A stretch of DNA of 64,000 bases from NCBI GenBank assembly GCA_007449985.2, contig VIIQ02000565.1, positions 124,001 to 188,000 on the forward strand, in the 5' to 3' direction. The position numbers and the translations under genes were made by a program. Origin of the DNA: Desmodesmus armatus (Eukaryota > Chlorophyta > Chlorophyceae > Sphaeropleales > Scenedesmaceae). Below the pieces are notes generated by a model that saw only the letters and a program-made list of their open reading frames with translations, was not told the origin of the DNA and did not search any database. Within the stretch, counting starts at the first letter, position 1; each line of letters begins with the position of its first letter. Positions 11,463 to 21,610 of the stretch are shown here, piece by piece.

Positions 11463-14400
11463 ACCTGGCAACCCCCCTGCGCCTGACCGTCCTGCCAAGA
11501 CCCTGCACGCAGCACCTGTGGTTGCTGCTGATCCCACCCACGCACACATCCCTGCCCCCCCCCACACACACCCAAAAGTACACCCTCACCTGCTGCGTGA
11601 GATATGCTGCGCGATCCACATGCTCGCCACCGTGCTGAAGCGCGTGCCCTTGCTGGGGTCAAACCTGCTGGCTGCCAGCCGCAGCCCTGCCAGTCCACTG
11701 GACACCAAGTCATCTTCGGGAACGTCTGCTACCCGCCTTGCTCGACGCAGCATGAACAGCACCAACCTGCAGTAGTGAAAGGGGGAGGGGGGAGGAGGAC
11801 AGCAGGACAACCAGAGCCAACAGACAGCAGCAGCGCAGAAGCAGTCGGAAAATGTGAATTGACGCCTGGTTGCTGCAGTCAATACAGCAGCTGGCCCCAC
11901 TGCACCTCTGTGGGCATATGGCAGCATGTCAGCCAGCCACTCAGGCCATTGTCAAGCAGCGGCAGCAGATCCTCACTGCGGTGACTAGCATTGCAATACA
12001 ACCCTGCTAGCCCTGCAAACACCAGCTGCCCCGTCTCTTGATTCAGCACCTACCAGCCACCCCTGTGTTGTGACATGCTAAGGTTTGCATTGCTGCCCCA
12101 TGCAGCCCCACGCCAACGTGCTGTGCTACGACCAAAGTTCGTGTTCAGCGCCGCCCGCGTCCTCTCTGTACACACAGCACTGTATGATACCACATACCGA
12201 CGTCCTGCGTGTCATACATGACTGCGCTATTACATGCTGTGCTGTACTGCTTAGACATGTTATCCCACACTGGCGCACCCAAACCCTATAAAATTGACCA
12301 CCTGCTCAGCCTCCAGCGTTGTGCTATGCTGTGCTGTGCCATGCTGTGGTACGATTGATCACACATCCACTCACCCAGTGTTGAAAGCCACCAGCAGTTG
12401 CTGCGCCTGTGCAGCCAGCGACGGCAGTATGGCCCGCCACGCAACTGGCAGCGCCGACACCTCCGCTACATCTGCAGCAGTAAGTAGCGGTGGCCAGCGG
12501 TGCCGCTTGTCCTTATACTGCGGCTGCTTGTAGCTGCTGCTGCTGCTGCTGGTCCTGCTGGTGGTGGGGGTCCGGCTGCTGCTGCTGCTAGTCCTGCTGC
12601 TGCTGGTGGTGGTCGTGCCCAGCACAGCTGCAGCAGTGGCTGGGTCCTGGCTGGCAATCTGCTGCAGCTTTCTGTTTTGCTGTATGATTGTGGCCAGTGC
12701 CCGCTCCTCATCTGCTGTCAGCATGCGGGGGGCTTGAGGCAGCGGGATGGTGTACCTGCGCAGGACACAGCAGCAGACATCAGCTGTTCAAGGTTTATGC
12801 TCCTGATGCATCGCACTGCTGCATTGATTGCTGTCAGCATGCGGGGGGCTTGAGGCGGCGGGATGGTGTAACTGCGCAGGACACAGCAGCAGACATCAGT
12901 TGTTCAAAGTCTATGCTCCTGATGCATAGCACTGCTGCATTGTTTGCTGTCAGCATGCGGGATGGTGTACCTGCGCAGGACACAGCAGCAGACATCAGCT
13001 GTTCAAGGTATATGCTCCTGCTGCATCGCACTGCTGCATTGTTTGCTGTCAGCATGCAAGGGGCTTGAGGCAGCGGGATGGTGTACCTGCAAAGGACACA
13101 GCAGTAGACATCAGCTGTTCAAGGTCTAAGCTCCTGATGCATCGCACTGCTGCATTGATTGCTGTCAGCATGCGGGGGGGGGGGGGGGGGCTTGAGGCAG
13201 CGGGAAATTGTACCTACGCAGGACACAGCAGCACACAAAGACAGCAGCAATGAACACCCTATGTGATCCCCCATGAGCCTCTAGCTCCGTTGTGGGTTGC
13301 TCAGCTTTTTGCTGAGCCAATTACTGTAACTTTAACTGATGTTTTGACCCTGATGTGTCTATGTAGTAGTATGCTGTACACAGCAGAGCATGCCGGCACA
13401 GCGGCACACACGCAAACAGCAGCGCACAAACCCAATCAGCTGCACAGGGGTGCAACAGGCGCGATCAGCCAGCTAGTTACGCTGCGGTGATGCTCTGTGC
13501 AACTTGCCACGTGCAACGTCGATGCAGTTGCTGTTGAGGGTCAATCAGCATGCTTCTGGCAGACAGAGAGCAGGCAGGTGCCTATGACAAGGCCATGCAC
13601 AGCACAGCAGGTGCCTATGACAAGGCTCATTGAAGTAGTCTTGGCCGCCAAGGAAGCAAACATGCATGCGCACATTGTTGAAGAAGAATCAGGGGTGAAT
13701 GCAAAGCATGCAACCTTCATCGTGACAGCACTGCATGCCCAGTCAACCTGCCTCCAGCAGCACACATTCACATGCAGGACTGCTCACCCCATGCTGCTGT
13801 TGATCCTCATGCCATCATGGTTGGTATGCAGGTGCCACAGGTTCATCAGCACTTTCAGCAGGTCCGACTGCTGGTCTCCGAACGCAGAGGCTCCTGCTGC
13901 TGCAGCAGCACTGCTTGCGGAGCTTCCTGCTGCATCTTGTGGTGCTGACTTGGCGCTGCTGCTGTCTCTGCTCCTGCGTTTGTCCTGCTGCTTGAGGCCT
14001 GAGGGAGCACCTGGAGCTGCATGTGTGATGGTGTGATCCCCACGCGCTGCTGCTGCTCGCTTCAGACGCTGCAATTGCGCCTTGTGAGGGCTGGGTGCTG
14101 CGGGTGCTGTTGTAGTGGTTGGGGTGAGGTCCCAAGAGCTCTCTAGGGCGCCTCTGATGCATTCTACGTCTGCATGGAGGTGGTAGAATGGTAGAAGACC
14201 CTGATCGGACTCGTAAAAGCGAGGATGCTGCTGCCTGGCGACCTCCTGCACATTGAAATGCTGTGGCAAGACAGTAGAGGACTGCTGGACACGCTCTAAC
14301 GTCACGACATGGGTGTGCACACGCGTTCGAGAGGAATGTAGGACGTTGTTGCTGGACTGTGGGACGTTGCTCTGCTGGAGAGGCTGCATGGGCGTGTTCA

Positions 14401-14540
14401 TGCAGGACGTTTCATGCGAGTAAAGATCTCTCTTGCGAACCACTGTGAGAGGTCTTGGAGGAGCTTGGAATAACACTGGTGGTGGTGAGCTGGCAGTAGG
14501 GAAGGGCGCAAGCCTCTGGCTCCAATCCGTGCGGTTCAAC
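7462..14540 (-). CDS. Sigma-70 family RNA polymerase sigma factor (probably plastid-targeted) with C-terminal HA domains
   Basis: Exons in transcription order are 14540-13788, 12755-12375, 11766-11590, 10537-10411 and 9600-7462; every junction keeps phase. Region 1.2 reads MLTADEERALATIIQQNRK. Regions 2.1-2.4 lie in one 177-nt exon with SRFDPSKGTRFSTVASMW and continue into ISRSSVAEAGRAMRRP, equivalent to the -10 recognition and region 3 start. Region 3 spans the junction at VKQ/VAAHFKSKPSAVV and ends TPTSLEALAT. Region 4.1 reads LTPLEQQVISVLYGLDQD (about 9010-9058), and a helix-turn-helix follows at 8649-8741 after a Ser/Gly insert. Such nuclear-encoded factors direct the bacterial-type plastid RNA polymerase. 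Unusual additions are Ser-rich inserts and two ~65-residue HA-type domains separated by Lys/Ser/Ala linkers. The 5' end is not fixed: no ATG opens the 14540 exon, so upstream coding sequence is expected, possibly the 15018-17777 frame. Confidence 0.85.
7594..7801 (-). other. HA-type domain 2 in the sigma factor C-terminus
   Basis: Encodes LVQLLQQYVQEHGQLP, then YKGSYLFNWMQRLRASYRKG, then a helix ending in MWTW. The order YxxEHGxLPxxY, LxxWMQRLRxxYxKGKxSPxxxxxLE and a final WxW matches the helicase-associated (HA) domain family, a presumed three-helix nucleic-acid-binding fold. It is flanked by Ala/Ser-rich linker and ends 130 bases before the stop codon. Confidence 0.65.
8253..8452 (-). other. 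HA-type domain 1 in the sigma factor C-terminus
   Basis: Encodes ELMRQYVQEHGRLPQRY, YKGTNLYSWMQRLRTRYWKG and PIWDW, the same layout as domain 2 with about half of the residues identical. Separation from domain 2 is a long linker of repeated SSSKSAAAAAVK-like units (about 7970-8220). Confidence 0.65.
9420..10370 (-). repeat. Tandem copies of the sigma region-3 exon start with acceptor sites
   Basis: The start of the last exon (VAAHFKSKPSAVV to LEALAT) with its CGCACAG acceptor occurs at 9600, 9858 and 10086, and in decayed form at about 10365-10200. The 9858 copy lies exactly 258 bases (86 codons) upstream of the 9600 copy and the frame between them is open, so use of the 9859 acceptor would give a protein with region 3 duplicated. 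The 10086 copy is also in frame but meets a stop at 9880-9882. Confidence 0.85.
11030..11410 (-). repeat. Two extra copies of the sigma region-2 exon end with donor sites
   Basis: The 3' half of the region-2 exon, encoding GTRFSTVAS(M/L)WIAQHISRSR and followed by its GTGAG donor, is repeated at about 11334-11397 and 11035-11095 downstream of the full exon 11590-11766. Coding identity is high, and the differences are mostly silent or conservative. Pyrimidine homopolymer tracts lie between the copies (about 11410-11450). Confidence 0.85.
12719..13240 (-). repeat. About five ~115-bp tandem copies spanning the region-1.2 exon acceptor
   Basis: A unit of about 100-118 bp repeats at roughly 12719, 12835, 12951, 13052 and 13169. 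On the minus strand each unit carries an acceptor-like TGCGCAG (or variant) followed by the first codons of the 12755 exon (YTIPLPQAPRMLTA). Only the last copy continues into the full exon; the others return to intron sequence. One copy has a 14-16 base internal deletion, and one has a G-run of about 17. Confidence 0.85.
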
Positions 14541-15017
14541 CTGGTGACAGGTGTAGCACTCACTGCTGCAAATGGGCATGCACGCCTGGTATACTATCTA
14601 GAGAGTGAACACCCTCATTAAGTGGCTCTTGAACCTGTTGACGCTGGCTGGGCAGCTTGCAATGACCATGGCTGTTGAGTCCAGTGCCAGGCTGGCGCTG
14701 TCAGGCCAACCACACACAGAACCGAAACCAACCTGAAGCGTGTGGGACATGCAACACATTACAACGATTACAACAGTTGTATCTGCTGCTGATACAACTG
14801 AGACACTGACATCAACCACCGCTTTCATCATGGTGAAGCTCGCGGCCAGCTGGCACCGCTCCCACAGCAGTTCAACCAGCAGGCTGCTGCTGCTGCCAGT
14901 GTCACACATGTCCACGCTGCAAACGTCTGCCATCAACCCACTTCCACAAAGGGACAGCAGGCGTCTAGCCACTAACTGCTCCTGCTCCTGCCGCTGGTCC
15001 AGTCCCCAGTGGGGTCA

Positions 15018-17777
15018 TCCCACATGGTGTCCCAAATCAGAGTGGTGTGTAGGGGACAACTGCCGCATAGCAGCTTCCAGCTGTGCCAACTGCTTTTGCG
15101 TCTTTGCCACCATCCTGCGCTCAGACAGCACTGCACTACTGTGGCAGGGGTCCTGCTGCTGCTGCCGCTGACAGTACCTGCTGAAAGATGCACCCACTCT
15201 GACCGTGGCTGCTGAACCTGCCGCACCCTCCGCCCCCCAGAGCTGATGCCGGTACACAAACTCCACAGCTGCCGCACCAACCTCTGCGCCAAACTCTGCT
15301 GCTACTGCTTTCAGCATACTTTGCTTTTTGACTCCTTTGACAGGAGCTGTGCCTGACTGCTCCTGCTGCTGCCGGTGCAGCTGCAGCAGCTGGTGCACTC
15401 TGGCCTTGGCATGCTGGTTTGCCAGCCGTCGCTGCTCGTATGCTGCACGTCGCTGTTGTTTCAGGTTGCTGCTGTTGGTTGCTGCAGCACCTGCTGCCCT
15501 CTCAGGAGCACCTTCCATTCCTGCTGCTCCTGCTGCTGTTGCTGTTGCTGCTGCTGCTGCTGCTGTTGCCGCTGCTGTTGCCGCTGCTGTTGCTGCCTCC
15601 TTTTTATCAGCACCCTCCTTCTGCTGCTGCTGCTGCTGCTGCTCCTGTGCTTTGCTGTCATTGGCAGTGCCAGCAGCTGCACCGCCGCCGCTGCTTTCAA
15701 GCTGCCTCACTCGCCTGGCCAGATATCCAACAGGCTTATCAGCTGCAATACGCTTCTGTGCTGCAGCTGTACTCATGCCTGCCCGCTGCGCATTACGACC
15801 GTTGCTAGTTGTAACAGCCGCTGCGGCTGTTCTGCCAACCCTTGCACCGCCTGCACCACTATTTGGTTTGTCTGCTGCAGCTGCTGCCTTGAGGCGTGAC
15901 GTGTGTGTTGTGCGCTGGTACCTTGGAGTCTTGCCATCCTCAACAGCTGCTGCAACCTGCCGGCGGTCTGTCGATTTGACAGCAGCCGTGTCAGCTGCTG
16001 CAGCCTGCCGGCAGTCTGTTGGGTCGATAGCAGCTGTGTCAGCTGCTGCACCCTGCTGGTTGCCTGTCGGGGTGACAGCAGCAGCAGGAGCAGCAGCAGC
16101 AGCAGCAGAGCGGGCCTTCGCCCTGGCGGCTGCATGCTGGCCACCTGTGCTGTGCTGTGCTGACTCCAGAACCCACTGCAGAGTCCGTTCCATACCAGGC
16201 CTAGCCGTTACTGCTGTGGCTGAGATGCCTGCATGCTGTGCAGCACTGACTCCAAGGTTGCTGCAGTTAACAGCAGCTGCTGTGCAGCCGCCGGTGCTGG
16301 CCCGCACAGCAGCAGTGGCAGCAGTGGCAGCAGTGGCGGCTGCATTGCTGCCGGGCATCCCACCTACAGTCCAGCGCCTGCGCTCCTTCTTGCCTGTGGC
16401 AACAGGCGCATTGCCAGATCGGTCGAGGCAGCTGTTGCTCTTGGCCCTGCTGCTGCTGTCGCCGCCGGCGGCTGCTGTGACTCCCAAACCCTGACCGCGG
16501 CCTGCGCCCTGGTCGCTACTGACAAATCCAGCGTCGTTGCCGTTTGCAAGGAATCTTGGGTGCTGCCGCACAACTGCCGCTGCTGCTGCGAACGCTGTTG
16601 CCGGGTTGATGCAGTTGCTGCCAACGCTGCTGCTGGCGTCACTCTCGTCACCGGCTGGCCCTGCTGCTGCATTGATGTCACCGGCACCCCTGATGTTGCG
16701 GCTGGCACGGCTTGCCAGATGTGCATCCAGCAGCTGAGCAAGGCATGATGGCTCAGCTTGCATCTCTGGCTCTGCGCTTTTCTTATAGGGCTTCTCTACC
16801 CACAGGTCTAGGCTGGAGGTTTGTGCCGGCTCTGTATAGTTTGCAGCAAGGTACTCACGGGTAGTATCACATGAGTAGAACTGCTCTCGTGCTGATTCAG
16901 CAGCCAGGGCAATTGGCTGCAGGCTGTGTAGGTCTGACAGACCCCCAGCCCTGGCGAGCTGCAGTCCTGCTGCTGCTGCTGCTGCTGCAGGTGCTGCAGG
17001 TGCTGCAGGTGCCGCAGCTGCTGCTGGGGGCAGTGGTGGTGGTGGAAGGCTGTTCAAGCCAGCGAGCCGGGTCATAGGGGACCTGTATGATGCCCCAAAC
17101 TTGGCCTTGTGGAAGCTGTCAGAGCTCAGCTGTGGGCTCAATCGACCTGTGGTATTGTTAGCACAAGCTGCTGAGGCTGCAGGCTGATCTGCACCCTGCT
17201 GTGCTGTGACGTGCTGTGTCGAGCCAAGCTGTGGTGGGCCCTGCTGTGCTGACCCGCCAAGCTGTGGTGGGCCCTGCTGCGCCATAGCCCAGAATGGGGA
17301 CAGCGTCTGTGGAGTGCTGGCCACTACTGGCCATGAGGAGCCCCGTGGACCACCAGCAGCAGCAGCAGGGGCCGTGCTGGCCTTGCCACTGGCGCTGCTG
17401 CGCCTGCCAGCATGTGCACCTGCCGCGGCCCCCACCTGACGTCTGCCAGCAGCAGCGGCAGCGCCAGCACTGCTGTGTTGCTGTGCTGTTGACTGGGGCG
17501 GCCTTTTTTGGGCCAGATAGCAGCTGTTGGAGCTTGACTCTGGGCCAAGCTCTGGGACGGGCTGTAGGCCTGCGTCTGAGGCCTTTGCGCCTGCATTCCC
17601 ACCCAGTCTTGACATGGCCTGCTGCTGACCCAGCTGCCGGTGCTGCTGCTGTTGCTGTTTGTGTGGGGTGCCATGCTGCTGTTGTGGAACGGCCTTGCCT
17701 GTCTGTACAGCCTGCTGCTGGTGCTGGTGCTGGTGCTGCTGCTGTCGGAGTTGAACCCCTGCCTTTTGCTCAAGCAT
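15018..17777 (-). CDS. Large Ala/Gln-rich protein, possibly the N-terminal part of the sigma factor gene
   Basis: A 920-codon open frame runs without interruption on the minus strand, with poly-Gln near the start and many Ala-rich stretches interrupted by more ordinary segments (REYLAANYTEPAQTSSLDLW, VGYLARRVRQLESS, AVAAEFGAEVGAAAVEFVY). No known domain is recognised. The frame is open upstream of the first ATG to about 17905, where an acceptor (CTGCAG) lies near 17865, so 17777 may not be the true start. It stops at a TGA (15015-15017), but the same frame stays open for 138 more codons to 14598. It shares an RQHPRF...SDQG segment with the 14540-13788 exon, and it lies directly upstream on the same strand, so it may belong to the same gene. 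This link is inference. Confidence 0.5.
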
Positions 17778-18863
17778 CTGCAGCCATGTGGGGGTTTGTG
17801 GGCGGAATTTTGGGGGCTGGGGCTGCTGGAATGGGTTTGAGGGCGACTTGAGGACATTCTCTGCCTGCAGGCGGTGGAGAGGTGCATCATTTGAGTTGTG
17901 TTGGTGTCAACTGACAGCAATGGATGCTGCTGCAGCATAGTGGCGGTTGCAAAGGATGCCCATCAGCCTGCAACCATCACAGGCTGCCAAAGTTACTGCC
18001 TTGGTTTACGTTACTTTGGTTGAAAGAACATTACTTGCGCAGTAAAAGCTGTTTCCCTGCAGCGTATTTCATCCAGTACCACTGCTACTCAGCAGCTCAC
18101 CTGGGGCCGGCCACTGCTGCAGCGGTCGTAGCTCATGGCGCGTCTGGTTTAAATGCTTGAGGAATGGTATTTGTGCAGCTTACAGCTGGTGACTGGCGGG
18201 CATGGACTGCTGCTGCTGGGGTGCGACTGGTGTGCTGACCCGCGGCAGCTGTCCAGCGCAGGCAAATGAAGACACGCCCGCACAGAGGGCAGCTTTGAGT
18301 CGGCATGCAGCACACGCTTCAAGCCTGGGCAGGACGGAGCCCTCGATGTCATGTCACATGTGCAGCAACCGTCATGCTTCCCAGTGCAGTTGGCACTGTG
18401 TGAGTGCATATATTTCATTAAACTCGTCTCACCTGCTGAGCATGCAAGTTGGGCTTGCTAGGAGTTGTACTGGCCAAGTACCAGATGTACTGTGCGCATC
18501 CTGTACATCTGATGTCTACACCCTTGCTGTATAGACTACGTGCTGAGCAGTACAGCACGTTTCAATAGGCTACATCACAATTATGGGTGCGGTGGTACAC
18601 CATATGGGCACATCAAAGCATCTGCTGAGGGCGACCACACGGTCTTGACTTGCCCAAGGTCAACTTGCACCGGGTGCGAAGGGATGATGATGGCCCGCCT
18701 GCGTGCGGTGCAGCCCGTGCTTTTAGGGATTGCCTCAACCCCAGATGAACACTGCTGTGGTGCCAAAAATGGTATCTGCTGCCCCACTTAGTAAGCGGAC
18801 ACTGCCACACCTAACTGCCATTTACGATGCATTGTAGCGCATTGTATGGCTGCTGGTTGCTCT
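17778..18863. other. No recognised gene; probable divergent 5' region
   Basis: Lies between the minus-strand gene starting near 17.8 kb and the plus-strand nuclease gene at 19.1 kb, so it probably contains promoters and 5' exons for both. Only short frames without resemblance are seen. Confidence 0.4.
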
Positions 18864-18970
18864 CCCCTCCCTCCCTCCCTCCCTCCCTCCCTCCCTCCCT
18901 CCCTCCCTCCCTCCCTCCCTCCCTCCCTCCCTCCCTCCCTCCCTCTCCCTCCCTCCCTCCCTCCCTCCCT
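18864..18970. repeat. (CCCT)n microsatellite
   Basis: About 105 bases of almost pure CCCT tandem repeat, broken once near 18943. It lies about 130 bases before the first coding exon of the EEP nuclease gene, probably in its 5' leader or promoter. Confidence 0.95.
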
Positions 18971-19100
18971 GGTATAGGTAGAGCAGGTCAAACGTTTACT
19001 TACGTGATGCACGGATACAGTGACGCACGGATACGTGCCCAGTGCATTTCCTCGTTCCTAGTTGGATTTGGGTACTTTGAACTCTCGTTGGTTTCCGCAG

Positions 19101-20584
19101 ATGTGTGCCACAATGTCTCGAGTGTTTCGACAGGTCGCGGCGAGTGGCCGGAAGCAGCAGCCCATCCGCATTGTGACATACAACATCCTTGCAGAAAAAT
19201 ACTCTGGGTGCGACCAATCAAGGCACCTAGCCCCCATCTTGTTTCAGGCTCATGAGCAGCAGTATCTGCAACTGAACAGCAGTTACCCAACAGCATTTCT
19301 CAGTAAAGCGAACACGTGATCTGCTGCTTGCAGGATCAACTCATACTGCTCCCCGGAGTTTTTGAAGTGGGACTATAGGTGTCAGCTATTGCTCCAGCAG
19401 CTGGAGTCATACGCACCAGACCTGCTGTGCTTGCAAGGTGTGTGATCGCACCGCACCCAACCATACTGCATCCTCTTTGTAGTTATACACTCTCAGTAAA
19501 CAGTAAAGCTGATGTTTGGGGTGCAAATACCGCTGAACCTAGCAGCTACGCCAGCGATCCTTGCATGTGCTGTTGTGGTGGCAGCCCTGCTGCCCTGCAG
19601 TGCAGGGTCTTGGCCACACACCATGTGGCTGCCAGCTTTTCACACTGGGTAGCTGTGGATTCACAAAGCAGATCTGGCCTTTTCAAGTAAAGAGTCAACC
19701 TGCATGGATACAAAATTCATCTTTGCTTGCTGTGCTGGCGTGGTTCTGCCCATGCAGAGGTGCAAGAAGATGTGTTCACGCATGTGCTGCAGCCATGGAT
19801 GGCTGCGCGGGGCTACAGCAGCCTGTACAATCCACGGCCCCCATCAGCAAACAGCACCACCACGGGGCCGCAGGATGGGGTCAGCCTGCACTACAGGGAC
19901 AGCATGTTCAGGTAGGAAGGGACTTACCAAGCAGTTGAAATGTATACTGTGGGAGGTGCTGCCGTTTGGGAGGGGGGGGGTGTTGGTTGTGCCTTGACAC
20001 ATGATGTCCAATCACTGTGTGGATAAAGGGTTCACCTCCCTGGAATGGCTTTCGACAAGCTGGTAGCTGACTGAGTCCAGTATTTGGTGGGTTGGTGGGT
20101 TGGTAAATGGTGGCAGTGTCTCACTCACCGTCACTTCATCAGCTGCCCGCCACTGCTGCTGCTGTGACCGCTGCTTTCGGCGCCACTGGTGATGCCAAGC
20201 TGCTGCCACCACTGCTGCCGCGCTGTCCCGCTTGCACCTTCCAGCCTGCAGTCCAGCCAGCAAGTGAAATTTGCTGACCATGCCTGCGACCTGCTGCCCC
20301 AGAGCTGCTGCAGCGCGCACAGCCCAGCACAGCCTGTGGGCCCCTCAGAGCCGTTTCCCATGTTTGCCTCAACATCACCGCTGGCGGCAGCAGCAGCAGC
20401 AGCAGCAGATGCAGAGGCACAGGGCTCTGAGCAACACAATCCATTCCTGGAGGTGAGGTGCGTGGTTGCTTGTCGTGGGTGGGTGGGGTGGGGGTGGGGG
20501 GGGGGGGGGGGGGGAGGGAGGGAGGGAGGGGGGGGCAGGCAGCAGCTGGTGCCCTGCAACATTTTCATCATCGCCAGCGGCAAC

Positions 20585-20618
<34 letters not shown>

Positions 20619-21373
20619 GTTGAGGACTCCTGGGAGCACAACCCATTGATGAGGGCGACACTTCAAAGCTGCAGTACAGCATTGAATCATGCTAGTATCC
20701 TTGCTAACAATGTGGGCTTATCTGCTCACTTGACAGAAGTGATTGATTTGTACAAAAAGTGTTGTGCATTGTACATCGCGCAGGCGCTGCTGCAGCGTCA
20801 GGAGGGTGCTGTGCTGTGTCTACGTGTCACACTGTTCAAGATAGAGATATTTTCGTGTGCAAAGACGATGTGGTTGTACGTTGTGCAGGCTTTGCTTCAG
20901 CGTCAGGAGGGTGCTGTGCTGGCCCTGCTGCAGCACAAGCCCAGCAGGCAGCAGCTGGTGGCCTGCAGTACACACCTGCACTGGTGAGGGCAGCTGGGGT
21001 CCTGCAGGATAGCACAGCACAGCACAGCACGCCTACGCCCTTCAGTTAACTCGTCACCCACATCATGTGTTTGCAGTAGTTGTTGCTGCATGCCAGGCTG
21101 GCATCTATCACCAGAGCTACTGCAGGAGCTGCATCACAGCTGTTTTCTACCAATTCATATTTGTCAATCTGTGATGCTGCTGGCCGTTTGTGCCAGCAAG
21201 CAGCAAAAGCTGGCGGGTGCAGCAGAAGGATTACACAACACCCTTTGTGACATATGTGCTGTGCTGTCCTCCGGTTGTGCTGTGCTGTGCTGCTCATGCT
21301 GCAGGAACCCCAGCTTTCCTGACATCAAGTTGGCACAGGCGGCCATCTTGTGTCACAGCATTGCCAGCTTCAT

Positions 21374-21415
<42 letters not shown>

Positions 21416-21550
21416 CGCGCATGCAGCAGTGCAGCAGCAGCAAGGAGGACAGCAGCAGCAGCAGCAAATGGGTAGGCAGCAGCATAGCAGCAGCTGTCAG
21501 CAGCAGCAAGCTGCTGGTCAAAATCCGCAGCCAGCCATCAATCCAAGCTC

Positions 21551-21610
<60 letters not shown>

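Noticed and set aside
12719..13240. Regular ~115-bp repeats as a possible CRISPR array
   Set aside because: The whole unit repeats with no unique spacers, the unit contains exon sequence and a splice acceptor, and the genome is eukaryotic.
15328..16748. Plus-strand Ala/Cys-rich frames of up to 388 residues
   Set aside because: Complement of the minus-strand Ala/Gln-rich frame, which is longer and uninterrupted. No motifs on the plus strand.
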